Below, in pieces: positions 32,302-42,220 of a stretch of 64,000 nt of DNA (position 1 is the first letter of the stretch; each line of letters starts with the position of its first letter). Below the pieces are notes generated by a model. It saw only the letters and a list, made by a program, of their open reading frames with translations, ran no database searches and had not been told where the DNA came from. The position numbers were made by a program, and so were the translations under genes. The DNA comes from Alphaproteobacteria bacterium (lineage in GTDB: Bacteria; Pseudomonadota; Alphaproteobacteria; UBA9219): the NCBI GenBank assembly GCA_026225415.1, contig JAMFSS010000001.1, forward strand, positions 1-64,000, written 5' to 3'.

Positions 32302-33810
32302 TTAATTCTCCACAACCTCATATTGTCGTTCGAGGTTGGAAAAGCGCGTGAATTGCCCGTCGAAATGCAAAGGCACAGTGCCGATAGGGCCGTGGCGTTG
32401 TTTGGCGATAACCACTTCGGCGATATTGCGCACTTCTTCGCCGCGCGCCATCCACCGCGCATGACGGTCGTTATATTTGCTGTCGTCTTCGTTATCGCGG
32501 CGCGTCGGTTCGCTGCGGGCGTGGTAATATTCTTCGCGGTACACAAACATCACCACATCGGCATCTTGCTCGATCGAACCGGATTCACGCAAATCCGACA
32601 GCATCGGTTTTTTGTCTTCGCGCATTTCGACGGCGCGGGATAGCTGGGACAAGGCCACCACCGGCACATCCAATTCCTTGGCCAATGCTTTTAATCCGCG
32701 GGTGATTTCGGAAACTTCCTGCACGCGGTTTTCCGCGCCCTTGCTGCTCGATCCATGTAGAAGCTGCAAATAATCGATAACAATAACGCCCAGATTAGGC
32801 ACCATACGTTTCAAACGCCTTGCGCGGGTGCGTAAACCGGAGACAGAAAGCGCGGGGGTGTCATCAATGTATAAAGGCACGCGCGACAGGGTTTGCGACG
32901 CTTCGACAAATTTCGTGAAATCTTCGGTTTTGATTTCGCCGCGACGGATTTTATCGGAAGGCACCGATGAAAAATCGCCCAGCAAACGTGTCGCCAATTG
33001 CTCTGCCGACATTTCAAGCGAGAAGAAGGCAACGCCCGAACCTTCGCGTCCTTCGGTTTTATAAAAAGCATGCGCGGCGTTAAAGGCGATATTGGTGGCC
33101 AGTGCCGTTTTGCCCATCGAAGGGCGACCGGCAAGGATGATAAGATCGGAGCGTTGCAACCCACCCATTTTGCGGTCCATATCGCGCAACCCTGTCGTGA
33201 CACCCGTTATATGGCTGTCGCGTTTATGGGCTTCTTCGGCTTGTTGGATGGAAATCTTCAACGCCTTTTCCAGCTTGACGAACCCGCGATCGGTTTCGCC
33301 TGTGCGGGCAAGCTCGAACAATTTGGCTTCTGTCGATTCAATCTGTGTCGATGCCGGTTTATCCAGATCATGTTGAAACGCTTCATTCACGACATCGGTG
33401 CCGAGCGTGATAAGTTGACGGCGCAAATACAGATCATGGATCAACCGCGCGTAATCCTGCACATTGAAAATCGTCACAACATTGGCGGCCAGATCGACCA
33501 GATAATTGGCGCCACCCAATGCGGCCAATGCGGGGTCGTTGTCGAATAAGCCGCGCATGGTTTTGGGGTCGGCGATTTGCCCGCGATTAATCAAGGTGGC
33601 AACCGCGCCGTAAATGCGCCCATGGACGGGATCGTAAAAATGTTCAGGCTGCAGCAACTCGCTGGTTTTTTCAAAAACCACATTGTTGACCAGCAAAGCC
33701 CCCAGCAAAGCCTGCTCGGCTTCGGTGTTGTGGGGCGGGGTGCGCGGCGTGCCGATGGAATCGGTGGTCGCAACAGCGCGAAGGGATGACAGGGTGACGA
33801 TTTCGTTCAT
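32302..33810 (-). CDS. dnaB: Replicative DNA helicase
   Basis: A 502-residue DnaB. The N-terminal domain (NTEAEQALLGALLVNNVVFEKTSELLQPEHFYDPVH) and linker are followed by the RecA-like helicase core: GRPSMGKTALATN (Walker A), FFSLEMSAEQLATRL, VIDYLQLLHGS (Walker B), and LRESGSIEQDADVVMFVYREEYY. It unwinds DNA at the replication fork. Two tandem DnaA-box sequences at 33879-33896, about 70 bp upstream of its start, suggest DnaA control. Length is normal. Confidence 0.97.
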   Translation of the reverse strand: MNEIVTLSSLRAVATTDSIGTPRTPPHNTEAEQALLGALLVNNVVFEKTSELLQPEHFYDPVHGRIYGAVATLINRGQIADPKTMRGLFDNDPALAALGGANYLVDLAANVVTIFNVQDYARLIHDLYLRRQLITLGTDVVNEAFQHDLDKPASTQIESTEAKLFELARTGETDRGFVKLEKALKISIQQAEEAHKRDSHITGVTTGLRDMDRKMGGLQRSDLIILAGRPSMGKTALATNIAFNAAHAFYKTEGREGSGVAFFSLEMSAEQLATRLLGDFSSVPSDKIRRGEIKTEDFTKFVEASQTLSRVPLYIDDTPALSVSGLRTRARRLKRMVPNLGVIVIDYLQLLHGSSSKGAENRVQEVSEITRGLKALAKELDVPVVALSQLSRAVEMREDKKPMLSDLRESGSIEQDADVVMFVYREEYYHARSEPTRRDNEDDSKYNDRHARWMARGEEVRNIAEVVIAKQRHGPIGTVPLHFDGQFTRFSNLERQYEVVEN

Positions 33811-33878
33811 GGGGGAATGCTATCAGGTCAAGAGCCAAGAAGCACGATAAGAGATTGCTTTAAGAGGTCCCTCTAACC

Positions 33879-33896
33879 TGTGGATAACGTGGATAA
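33879..33896 (-). promoter_or_regulatory. Two tandem DnaA boxes upstream of dnaB
   Basis: TGTGGATAA (33879-33887) and CGTGGATAA (33888-33896) abut each other; read on the minus strand they are TTATCCACA (consensus) and TTATCCACG (one mismatch). They lie about 70 bp before dnaB, in the 100-bp gap to the NUDIX gene. Confidence 0.6.
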
Positions 33897-33910
33897 CGGG
33901 TATAATCAGC

Positions 33911-34540
33911 CTAGATTATCGGCGTTCCCACATCGCTGACCAGCCAGCGGCTACGTAAATCGGTGTGGTGCATGGCAAACCATTGCATCGCCACCAAAGT
34001 CTGCGCGTCCTGAATTTTGTTGTTATATAACAGGCTTATGGCGCGGTGTGCGTCCAACACATGAACGCGGATATCTTCATGTTCATGCGCCAGACCAAAA
34101 ACGCCACCCTCGGCGGGGGCGATGATGCGCCCGGCAAAGAGATGGATATGCTCCGATGTGCCGCCCGGGCTGGAATAAAAATTGGCAATCGGGTGGATAT
34201 CGGTCACTTCGCATCCCGCCTCCTCCATCGCCTCACGGCGCGCGGCCTGTTCGGGCGTTTCATTGGCATCGACCATGCCCAAAACAATTTCGGTCATCCA
34301 CGGGTTTTGCCCCGCATCTGCCGGTGCGATGCGGAATTGTTCCACCAAAACAACTTTGTCATGTTGCGGGTCGAACAGCAAAACGCCCGCCACATTTGGC
34401 GTGCGGTGATAGATTTCGCGCGTGAAAATATCGCTTTGGGTGCCGTCGAAACGTTCATGCTGCACATGCAAACGGTCCATGCGGAAATAGCCCTGAAACA
34501 GGACTTCGCGCAGCAAGATCGAGAATTTTTTGTCGGCCAT
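33911..34540 (-). CDS. ADP-ribose pyrophosphatase-type NUDIX hydrolase
   Basis: A 209-residue NUDIX protein. The Nudix box GMVDANETPEQAARREAMEEAG (about 90-111) has all the conserved positions, followed by PIANFYSSPGGTSEHIHLFAGRI, typical of NudF/ADP-ribose pyrophosphatases. It likely hydrolyses ADP-ribose or related nucleoside diphosphate sugars. The ATG at 34540 (MADKKFSILLREVLFQGYFRMD) is the family-like start. It lies upstream of dnaB on the same strand, with the DnaA-box pair between. Confidence 0.87.
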   Translation of the reverse strand: MADKKFSILLREVLFQGYFRMDRLHVQHERFDGTQSDIFTREIYHRTPNVAGVLLFDPQHDKVVLVEQFRIAPADAGQNPWMTEIVLGMVDANETPEQAARREAMEEAGCEVTDIHPIANFYSSPGGTSEHIHLFAGRIIAPAEGGVFGLAHEHEDIRVHVLDAHRAISLLYNNKIQDAQTLVAMQWFAMHHTDLRSRWLVSDVGTPII

Positions 34541-34622
34541 GAATGATTCTGCTTTTCTGTGAGTGGTGAAAACTATCATTCTCCGCTATAAAAAGGAAAC
34601 ACTCTCACGAATCAAAAAACAC

Positions 34623-35852
34623 ATGGATGATGCCTTTCCCCCATCGCCGCCCCAGGCTGTGCCTTCCAATGTAAGGGTGCGCGTTTTTGAAACGCCCACG
34701 GCGCAAGGCCATGTGGGAATGAAAATCCTGTTGCTCAAGCTCGACCATATCGGTGATTTTATCACCGGGCTGGAAGCTTTTAAAATTATCCGTCATGGGT
34801 TTCCCGGCGCTGAAATCACTCTTGTCTGTTTGCCTTCGCTTGTCCCGCTGGCCGAAAGCACCGATTTGTTCGACAAGGTCAAAGGCTTTGCCTTTGTGCC
34901 TGCGAGCAAGGAAATGGCGCAAACGTCCGATAGGGGCGAAACCGCACAAATCGAAAATTTCAAAGCCTTGCTGGATGAGCCGTATTTTCTGGCCGCCGAT
35001 TTCCGGCATGACCCGCAAAACCGCTTTGGCCTCGATCATGTCGAAGCGCGATACCGCGCCGCCTTTGGCGCGAATACGACCAAGGGGTTGGATATCATCG
35101 TCCCGACAATGGAATGGGATGTGCCTTCGGGCGCAGTGGCGGCGGGCAAAAACATGCCGCTTCACGCCGAAACGCGGCTTACGCTTTTGGCGCATGCCAT
35201 CACGGATTCCTTGTTGGAAAAAGCGTTGGATGCGGATTTATTCCATACGGTCGAAGATTTAAGCGACATTACATCGTTCCGCGCGTTGGAATCACAAAGC
35301 CGGATGAAAATTGGCATTTGTGTCGGCGCGGGTTCCGAATTGCGCCAATGGAAAAGTGATTATTGGATCAAACTTCTGCCGCGTCTGGCGACGCTGCATA
35401 ACGCGCTGTTTGTTTTTGTGGGCGGCCCCGAAGATAAAGAAGAGAGCAAGAAAATCACCGCCTGTCTGGAACCCGACGGGTTTGTGGATTTGACAGGGCA
35501 GATTGCGTTGGAATATGTGCCGGCCTATATTAATGCGCTGGATGCCTATATCGGGTGCGATACGGGGCTGACGCATCTGGCGGCCAGCCTTGGCATCCCC
35601 ACGGTCAATATATTCGCCGGCGTTTCCAATGTTTCGGTCTGGCGCGCCAAGGGGCCCAAAGTTAAGACCGTCTATGCGGAATTGGGCTGTGCCCCTTGTC
35701 ATAAAAGGCTAAAATCATCATGCCCTTATGATAATATCTGTATGAATATCATCATTCCCGATATCGTCTTTGCCTGTTTTCAGGAAGTTATTGCCATAAG
35801 ACCTGCCGCTTCTAATGAAGGCGTTGCTTGCCGTGTCGCGCGGGAAAATTAG
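34623..35852 (+). CDS. Glycosyltransferase family 9 (heptosyltransferase-like)
   Basis: A 409-residue GT-B enzyme of family 9. The N-terminal part has MKILLLKLDHIGDFITGLEAFKIIRHGFP and LVCLPSLVPLAES; the C-terminal domain has CVGAGSELRQWKSDYWIKLLPRL, YIGCDTGLTHLAASLGIPTVNIFAG and a Cys-rich end (CAPCHKRLKSSCPYDNICM). GT9 enzymes add heptose or similar sugars in LPS core assembly, which fits gmhA elsewhere in the window. I chose the ATG at 34623; an in-frame start 20 codons earlier overlaps the NUDIX start region and looks less likely. Confidence 0.8.
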   Translation: MDDAFPPSPPQAVPSNVRVRVFETPTAQGHVGMKILLLKLDHIGDFITGLEAFKIIRHGFPGAEITLVCLPSLVPLAESTDLFDKVKGFAFVPASKEMAQTSDRGETAQIENFKALLDEPYFLAADFRHDPQNRFGLDHVEARYRAAFGANTTKGLDIIVPTMEWDVPSGAVAAGKNMPLHAETRLTLLAHAITDSLLEKALDADLFHTVEDLSDITSFRALESQSRMKIGICVGAGSELRQWKSDYWIKLLPRLATLHNALFVFVGGPEDKEESKKITACLEPDGFVDLTGQIALEYVPAYINALDAYIGCDTGLTHLAASLGIPTVNIFAGVSNVSVWRAKGPKVKTVYAELGCAPCHKRLKSSCPYDNICMNIIIPDIVFACFQEVIAIRPAASNEGVACRVAREN

Positions 35853-35957
35853 AGACAATTATATTCAAAATAAAACCTAAAAATATCATTGCGGAAACAG
35901 GGGCAAGTCGGCATAGTCCGTTTCCGTTTGGCAACGGTTCCACAAAAGTTGGGCACA

Positions 35958-37220
35958 ATGACGAATCCTTCATCACAAGGGCGCGATTCCACGCGCACAG
36001 ATTACCCTCAACCGAAGGACGCGACGGGCGTATTGGTTTTATCCGACGGCACCGTTTATTGGGGGCGCGGATTGGGTGCCGAGGGCTCTGCAATGGGCGA
36101 GTTGTGTTTCAACACATCGATGACCGGCTATCAGGAAATCACCACCGACCCAAGTTATGCTGGGCAGATTATCACTTTCACTTTTCCGCATATCGGCAAT
36201 ACCGGCATCAATATGCAGGATGTCGAAACCAAAAAACCTTCGGTGCGCGGCGTCGTGTTGCGCGAACATATCACCACACCGTCCAGCTGGCGCGCGGCGG
36301 GTCATTTGGAAGACTGGCTGGACCGCAGCAACCTGATAGGGATTTCGGGTTTGGATACGCGCGCATTGACCATCCGCATTCGTGATGTCGGCGCCCCCAA
36401 CGCGATTATCGCGCATGCCCGCGACGGTAAATTCGATTTGGCCGCGTTAAAAGAAAAAGCGCGCAACTGGCCCGGTTTGGAAGGCATGGATCTGGCGAAA
36501 GAAGTGACTTGTCTGCGTCCGTATGAATGGAGCGAAGGCGTATGGAAATGGTATCCGCAAAAACATGCGGCCTATGCCAAGCCGCCAATTGGACGGCATC
36601 ATGTTGTCGCCATCGATTATGGCGCCAAGCATAACATTCTGCGTTGTCTGGTCAGCGCGGGATGCCGTGTGACGGTGGTGCCCTGCACAATGTCTGCCGA
36701 AGACATTCTTGATATGAAACCCGACGGCGTTTTTCTGTCGAACGGGCCGGGCGATCCTGCCGCCACGGGTTTGTATGCGGTGCCGATTATTCAGGGTATT
36801 CTTGAGCGCGGTGTTCCGATTTTCGGTATCTGTCTGGGGCATCAATTGCTGGCGCTTGCACTGGGTGCCAAAACGGAAAAAATGAAAATGGGGCATCGCG
36901 GCGCCAACCAACCGGTGCGTGATTTGCAAACCGGCAAGATTGATATCACATCACAAAATCACGGTTTCTGCGTTATACCCGAAAGCCTGCCCGCGAATGC
37001 CGAAATCACGCATGTCAGTTTGTTTGATAAATCGAATGAAGGCATCCGCCTGCGCGACAAACCAGCTTTTTCCATCCAGTATCATCCGGAAGCCTCGCCA
37101 GGGCCGCATGACAGCCTGTATCATTTCAAGAAATTCGTGGAGATGATAGAGGGAGCGAAGGAGAGAAAAGAAAAGGGGTCAGAGGGTAAAACTCAGCGGA
37201 TTGCTGGCGTGAATAAATGA
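35958..37220 (+). CDS. carA: Carbamoyl-phosphate synthase small subunit
   Basis: A 420-residue glutamine amidotransferase subunit of carbamoyl-phosphate synthase. The N-terminal CPSase domain has NTSMTGYQEITTDPSYAGQI; the glutaminase domain (about 205-395) has FGICLGHQLLALALG with the catalytic Cys and IQYHPEASPGPHDS with His and Glu. The family end is around YHFKKFVEMIE; here about 20 extra residues ([22 protein letters not shown]) follow, encoded by the left end of the inserted four-helix-gene unit. The stop overlaps that gene's ATG (ATGA). The ATG at 35958 is preferred over an earlier frame that lacks similarity. Confidence 0.95.
   Translation: MTNPSSQGRDSTRTDYPQPKDATGVLVLSDGTVYWGRGLGAEGSAMGELCFNTSMTGYQEITTDPSYAGQIITFTFPHIGNTGINMQDVETKKPSVRGVVLREHITTPSSWRAAGHLEDWLDRSNLIGISGLDTRALTIRIRDVGAPNAIIAHARDGKFDLAALKEKARNWPGLEGMDLAKEVTCLRPYEWSEGVWKWYPQKHAAYAKPPIGRHHVVAIDYGAKHNILRCLVSAGCRVTVVPCTMSAEDILDMKPDGVFLSNGPGDPAATGLYAVPIIQGILERGVPIFGICLGHQLLALALGAKTEKMKMGHRGANQPVRDLQTGKIDITSQNHGFCVIPESLPANAEITHVSLFDKSNEGIRLRDKPAFSIQYHPEASPGPHDSLYHFKKFVEMIEGAKERKEKGSEGKTQRIAGVNK
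37171..37182. repeat. Left inverted repeat flanking the four-helix gene (in carA end)
   Basis: AAAAGGGGTCAG, the exact inverted repeat of CTGACCCCTTTT at 37651-37662. The left arm lies in the C-terminal coding end of carA. The flanking bases also match partly (AAAAG outside; GGGT/TTAG inside). Confidence 0.6.
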
Positions 37221-37654
37221 AACAACAAATAAAAGAGCGCAGTCATAAAAATCTGGAAGTGTGGCATAAATCAATGGCGCTCGTAACGCAGGTTTATTCC
37301 CTTACAAAGAAGTTCCCAAAAGAAGAGACTTACGGCCTGACAAGTCAGATCAGACGCGCTGCTGTATCAGTGCCTTCCAATCTTGCGGAAGGACATGCGA
37401 TGAAAAGCACAATCCATTATTTAAAATTCATCTACATAGCACGTGGATCATTGGCCGAGCTTGAAACGCAGCTTATGATCGCCACTAATCTTGGTTATGC
37501 TGATGAGCCGGAGCTACAACAGATGATTGTAGAAGTTGTGGTTACAGGCAAAATGCTAAACAGCCTTATCGCCAGTCTCAATAAAAAAATTGATTTCGAA
37601 GCGGCGAACAGAATTCCTGCCGATTTTGACCCTCATTCTTTCTCTAACCCCTGA
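37217..37654 (+). CDS. Four-helix-bundle protein (23S rRNA IVS/S23-like family)
   Basis: A 145-residue protein of the small four-helix-bundle family first known from 23S rRNA intervening sequences: [53 protein letters not shown], then [16 protein letters not shown]. The hallmark R-R-A-A-x-S-V-P-x-N-x-A-E-G motif is present. It starts on the carA stop (ATGA), ends 13 bp before carB, and is AT-richer than either. Inverted repeats (37171-37182, 37651-37662) flank it. It therefore looks inserted into the carAB operon, which is normally contiguous. Its function is unknown. Confidence 0.88.
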   Translation: MKQQIKERSHKNLEVWHKSMALVTQVYSLTKKFPKEETYGLTSQIRRAAVSVPSNLAEGHAMKSTIHYLKFIYIARGSLAELETQLMIATNLGYADEPELQQMIVEVVVTGKMLNSLIASLNKKIDFEAANRIPADFDPHSFSNP

Positions 37655-37662
37655 CCCCTTTT
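37651..37662. repeat. Right inverted repeat flanking the four-helix gene (before carB)
   Basis: CTGACCCCTTTT, the exact complement of 37171-37182. It overlaps the end of the four-helix ORF and ends 5 bp before the carB ATG, so the carB ribosome-binding site lies within this repeat. Confidence 0.6.
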
Positions 37663-37667
37663 TTCTT

Positions 37668-40600
37668 ATGCCAAAACGTACAGACATCAAATCCATCCTC
37701 ATCATTGGCGCGGGGCCTATTGTGATAGGCCAAGCCTGCGAATTTGATTATTCCGGCGTGCAGGCCTGCAAAGCATTACGCGAAGAAGGCTATCGCATCA
37801 TTCTGGTCAATTCCAATCCCGCGACCATTATGACCGACCCCGAAATAGCAGATGCGACTTATATCGAACCCGTCAATCCCGCAACCGTCGCGCAAATTCT
37901 GGAACGCGAACGACCCGATGCGATATTGCCGACCATGGGCGGGCAGACGGCGCTTAATTGCGCGATGGAATTGGCGAAAGACGGAACGCTTGAACGTCTG
38001 GGTATCGAACTCATCGGCGCCAACCGTGAAGCGATTGAAAAAGCCGAAGACCGCGCTTTGTTCCGCACCGCGATGGAACGTATCGGCCTTGCGTCGCCGA
38101 AAAGCCATGTCGTCAAAAACATGGAGCAGGCGACAAAGGCCATGAATGATGTCGGCTTGCCCAGCATTATCCGCCCCAGCTTTACGCTCGGCGGCACCGG
38201 CGGCGGTATCGCCTATAACAAAGAGGAATTTGCGGAAATTATCGCAAGCGGTCTGGCCGCCAGCCCGGTTGGCGAAGTTCTGGTTGAAGAATCCGTTCTC
38301 GGCTGGAAAGAATATGAAATGGAAGTGGTGCGCGACAGCAAGGATAATTGCATCATCATCTGCTCCATCGAAAATGTCGATCCGATGGGCATCCATACCG
38401 GCGACAGCATGACAGTCGCGCCCGCGATGACCCTGACCGATAAAGAATATCAGGTGATGCGTAACGCCTCTATCGCCGTGTTGCGCGAAATCGGCGTCGA
38501 TACTGGCGGGTCGAACGTGCAATTCGCGGTCAACCCTGCGGATGGCCGCATGGTCGTGATCGAAATGAACCCGCGCGTCAGCCGTTCTTCGGCATTGGCG
38601 TCGAAAGCCACAGGCTTCCCGATCGCCAAAGTCGCCGCGCGTTTGGCCGTTGGTTATACTCTGGATGAATTGACGAATGATATCACGGGCGGCAATACGC
38701 CCGCCGCGTTTGAACCGACGATTGATTATATCGTCACGAAAATTCCGCGTTTCGCGTTTGAAAAATTCCCCGGTACCGATCCGTTGCTGACCACCGCCAT
38801 GAAATCGGTTGGTGAAGTGATGGCGATTGGCCGCAACTGGCATGAATCTTTGCAAAAAGCTTTGCGCGGTCTGGAAATCGGCCTGACCGGATTGAATGAA
38901 ATGCGCGCGCTGGCCAATGCGGATATCAAGGATATCCATGCGGCGCTTGCGCGCCCAACACCTGACCGTATTCTGGTGATTGCCGATGCGTTGCGCCGCG
39001 GTATGACGGTTGATCAGGTCGCCGCGATTTGCAAATTCGATATCTGGTTCCTGGACCGTATCGCCGAAATTATCGCAACCGAACGCGATGTGCGCGATAA
39101 CGGTTTGCCGACAGAACCGCAAGCGCTTCATCATCTGAAGCAAATGGGTTTCAGCGATGCGCGTCTGGCGCAATTGACGAACAAAAGCGAAAAAGAAGTG
39201 GCGGCCGCGCGCCGCGCCCTTAATATCCTGCCGGTCTTTAAACGTATCGACACCTGCGCGGCGGAATTTGCGTCGCACACGCCGTATCTTTATTCGACCT
39301 ATGAAGGCAATGGGCTGTATCAACCGCAATGCGAAGCAGACCCGACAGACAAAAAGAAAATAGTCATCCTTGGCGGCGGACCGAACCGCATCGGACAGGG
39401 GATAGAATTCGATTATTGCTGTGTGCATGCCGTGATGGCTTTGCGCGAAGCCGGTTACGAAACCATCATGATCAACTGCAACCCCGAAACCGTTTCAACC
39501 GATTATGATACGGCAGACCGTTTGTATTTTGAACCGCTGACCGGCGAAGACGTTGTGGAAGTTATCCGCCGTGAACAAAGCAACGGCGAAGTGCTGGGCG
39601 TTATCGTGCAATTCGGCGGGCAGACGCCGTTGAAACTATGCCGCGCTTTGCAAGACGCCAACATCCCCATCCTCGGCACCTCGCCCGATGCCATCGATCT
39701 GGCCGAAGACCGCGAGCGTTTTCAAGTGCTGCTGCAAAAACTTGGTTTGAAACAACCCGCCAATGGTTTGGCGCGAACGGTGGAAGAAGCCGAACGCGTG
39801 GCCGAAAAAATCGGTTATCCCGTCGTTGTGCGTCCATCCTATGTGTTGGGTGGCCGCGCGATGGAAATTACCTATGATGTCGAAGCGCTGCGCCGCTATA
39901 TGCAGAAGGCGGTTTATATTTCGGGCGGCAATCCCATCCTTATCGATTATTATTTGCAGGACGCCATCGAAGTCGATGTCGATGTTGTCGCCGACAGCAC
40001 CGATGTTTTCGTTGCCGGCATTATGGAACATATCGAAGAAGCGGGCATTCATTCCGGTGACAGTTCCTGCGCCATGCCGCCTCATTCACTATCGCCGGCA
40101 ATCATCCGCGAAATTTCACGCCAATCCGAAGTGTTGGCGAAATCCATCGGCGTTGTCGGTTTGATGAATGTGCAATTCGCGGTCAAGGGCGACGATATCT
40201 ATATCCTCGAAGTCAATCCGCGCGCCAGCCGTACGGTGCCGTTTGTCGCCAAGGCCGTGGGCATCCCCATCGCCAAAATCGCTGCGCGTTTGATGGCGGG
40301 CGAAAAATTGAAATCGATGAATTTGAAAAACAGCACCCACACGCATTTGTCCGTGAAAACGCCTGTCTTCCCGTTTGCGCGTTTCCCGGGCATTGATGTC
40401 ATCCTTGGCCCCGAAATGAAATCGACCGGCGAAGTGATGGGCATCGACAAGAATTTCGCGCGCGCCTTCGCCAAGGCGCAAATCGGCGCGGGCATCAAAT
40501 TGCCGATGAAAGGCACCTGTTTTATCTCGGTAAAAGACCGCGACAAGGCGGCGATCATCGTGCTTGCGTGGCAATTGGTTAATCTGGGCTTTGATCTGGT

Positions 40601-40910
40601 GGCGACCACCGGCACCGCCAAAACCTTGTCCGACGCGGGCGTGCCAGTGCGTCAGGTCAACAAGGTTTATGAAGGTCAACCGCATATTGTGGACGCCATC
40701 ATCAATGGCGATGTCCACATGATGATCAACACAACCGCCAGCGGCGCCCAGATGCAGTCGGACAGTTTCAGCCTACGGCGTACAGGATTGATGCGCGGTA
40801 TCCCCAATTATACAACCATACCGGGGGCGCGGGCGGCTATTGAAGCGATTGCGGCACTGCAAAGCGGCACTCTTGATGTCCTGCCGATTCAATCGTATCT
40901 TAAGGTATGA
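37668..40910 (+). CDS. carB: Carbamoyl-phosphate synthase large subunit
   Basis: A 1080-residue synthetase subunit that makes carbamoyl phosphate for arginine and pyrimidines. Two homologous halves are visible: carboxyphosphate domain ([25 protein letters not shown]-grasp at about 128-320), oligomerisation domain (about 400-550), and carbamoyl-phosphate domain ([19 protein letters not shown]; second ATP-grasp), then the methylglyoxal-synthase-like allosteric domain (about 940-1080, with [17 protein letters not shown]). All features and length are normal. Its ATG at 37668 has no strong Shine-Dalgarno of its own because the inserted repeat lies directly upstream. Confidence 0.97.
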   Translation: MPKRTDIKSILIIGAGPIVIGQACEFDYSGVQACKALREEGYRIILVNSNPATIMTDPEIADATYIEPVNPATVAQILERERPDAILPTMGGQTALNCAMELAKDGTLERLGIELIGANREAIEKAEDRALFRTAMERIGLASPKSHVVKNMEQATKAMNDVGLPSIIRPSFTLGGTGGGIAYNKEEFAEIIASGLAASPVGEVLVEESVLGWKEYEMEVVRDSKDNCIIICSIENVDPMGIHTGDSMTVAPAMTLTDKEYQVMRNASIAVLREIGVDTGGSNVQFAVNPADGRMVVIEMNPRVSRSSALASKATGFPIAKVAARLAVGYTLDELTNDITGGNTPAAFEPTIDYIVTKIPRFAFEKFPGTDPLLTTAMKSVGEVMAIGRNWHESLQKALRGLEIGLTGLNEMRALANADIKDIHAALARPTPDRILVIADALRRGMTVDQVAAICKFDIWFLDRIAEIIATERDVRDNGLPTEPQALHHLKQMGFSDARLAQLTNKSEKEVAAARRALNILPVFKRIDTCAAEFASHTPYLYSTYEGNGLYQPQCEADPTDKKKIVILGGGPNRIGQGIEFDYCCVHAVMALREAGYETIMINCNPETVSTDYDTADRLYFEPLTGEDVVEVIRREQSNGEVLGVIVQFGGQTPLKLCRALQDANIPILGTSPDAIDLAEDRERFQVLLQKLGLKQPANGLARTVEEAERVAEKIGYPVVVRPSYVLGGRAMEITYDVEALRRYMQKAVYISGGNPILIDYYLQDAIEVDVDVVADSTDVFVAGIMEHIEEAGIHSGDSSCAMPPHSLSPAIIREISRQSEVLAKSIGVVGLMNVQFAVKGDDIYILEVNPRASRTVPFVAKAVGIPIAKIAARLMAGEKLKSMNLKNSTHTHLSVKTPVFPFARFPGIDVILGPEMKSTGEVMGIDKNFARAFAKAQIGAGIKLPMKGTCFISVKDRDKAAIIVLAWQLVNLGFDLVATTGTAKTLSDAGVPVRQVNKVYEGQPHIVDAIINGDVHMMINTTASGAQMQSDSFSLRRTGLMRGIPNYTTIPGARAAIEAIAALQSGTLDVLPIQSYLKV

Positions 40911-40916
40911 TAAGCC

Positions 40917-42083
40917 GTGTCGCGTAATATACGCCTATTGTATGTTCATAATTTTCTGACCGATTTCCGGCTTCAGGCGCCTTATCTCGTCATTTATTTT
41001 GCTCAAATCCTTCATTCATATACCTTGGCTATGGCTTTGATGGCCGCTGAGCAAGTGAGTTCCGCTTTATTTGATGTGCCGACTGGCATCATGTCTGACC
41101 ATATTGGACGACGGAAAACATTGGCGCTGGGCTCGTTGACTGCGGCTATAGGCATAGGTTGTTATGCCTTGTCATCTGGCTTTGCCGGATTGCTGGTGGG
41201 TGCTATTCTGTGCGGGCTTAGCAGCTGCCTTTTCAATGGCAACAATAATGCATTGTTGTATGAAACGCTGAAAAGCGAAAATATGCAGACTGAGTATCAT
41301 CATTATTTAGGACGGTTCAGCAGTATGTTTCAGCTTGCCTTAGGCACAGCGGCTTTATGCAGCTCTTTTCTGGCCGGTCGGGGATTACAATTTATTTTTA
41401 TGGCAGGCGTCGTTCCGCAAATTGCCGCGACGATTGTAAGCCTGTTTCTTGTCGAGCCTCGTCTGCATGAAGCAGCCGCGCATCATGGCATGCAACATCT
41501 CAAAAAATCATTACTTCAAATTTGGCATAATCCGCCTTTGCGCTGGTTAATGGTAGGGGAGGCGATCAGTTATGGCGCGGGTGAAGCAGCATTTAATTTT
41601 AGGAATGTATTCATCAACCAGCTGTGGCCTTTATGGGCGCTTGGCATCTATCGTGCTATTAATAATGCGGGCGGGTTTTTGGGATACTGGTTTTCGGGTC
41701 GGTTGATTGATCATCTTAAAGCTTCAAGGGTTTTGGTCATCGCTCAAACCTATTGGGCTCTGACATCGGGCATTGCCATTTTCATGGCCAATAAAATTTC
41801 TCCGGTTATTTTTATGACAGGTGCGACTTTTTATGGACCCTATAAAGTTGCGGTCGACAAGTTGATGCAGGATGAATTTTCTGACCGCGAACGGGCAACG
41901 ATGGGGTCTGTTTCTTCTTTCGTAGGAAGTGTCTTTTATACTGTTATGGCTTTTGGCATTGGGGCTATTTCCGATCTTTATGGGGCTGCTGCCGGCCTTG
42001 GCTTTGGCGTCGTTATCAGCGCTTTTGCATTGCCTGCTTTCATGAAGGCCTTCCACCATTATTATGAAAAAAGTGCTACCTAA
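40917..42083 (+). CDS. MFS transporter
   Basis: A 388-residue major-facilitator protein with about 12 hydrophobic helices. The A-motif-like loop DVPTGIMSDHIGRRKTLALGS is after TM2, and the second half has DLYGAAAGLGFGV near the end. GTG is the start, six bases after the carB stop. The gene is noticeably AT-richer and uses other codons than carB and greA, suggesting recent acquisition; it separates carB from greA, which are often adjacent in alphaproteobacteria. Substrate unknown. Confidence 0.82.
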   Translation: MSRNIRLLYVHNFLTDFRLQAPYLVIYFAQILHSYTLAMALMAAEQVSSALFDVPTGIMSDHIGRRKTLALGSLTAAIGIGCYALSSGFAGLLVGAILCGLSSCLFNGNNNALLYETLKSENMQTEYHHYLGRFSSMFQLALGTAALCSSFLAGRGLQFIFMAGVVPQIAATIVSLFLVEPRLHEAAAHHGMQHLKKSLLQIWHNPPLRWLMVGEAISYGAGEAAFNFRNVFINQLWPLWALGIYRAINNAGGFLGYWFSGRLIDHLKASRVLVIAQTYWALTSGIAIFMANKISPVIFMTGATFYGPYKVAVDKLMQDEFSDRERATMGSVSSFVGSVFYTVMAFGIGAISDLYGAAAGLGFGVVISAFALPAFMKAFHHYYEKSAT

Positions 42084-42220
42084 TCTGATATGTTTTCAAG
42101 CCTTTCCTATATGGCTTGCAATATGGCACTTTTTGGGCATACTTACCCGATCATGAAAAAACGTACTGTGTGGCGATGACTGTATCGCCGCGGGCGGTTT
42201 TTGCTTTTTTGGAGTGAGAC

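Noticed and set aside
37776-39428. 550-codon open frame on the minus strand inside carB
   Set aside because: It is antisense to clear carB coding sequence and arises from its codon bias; the translation is Arg/His/Phe-rich with no known pattern.
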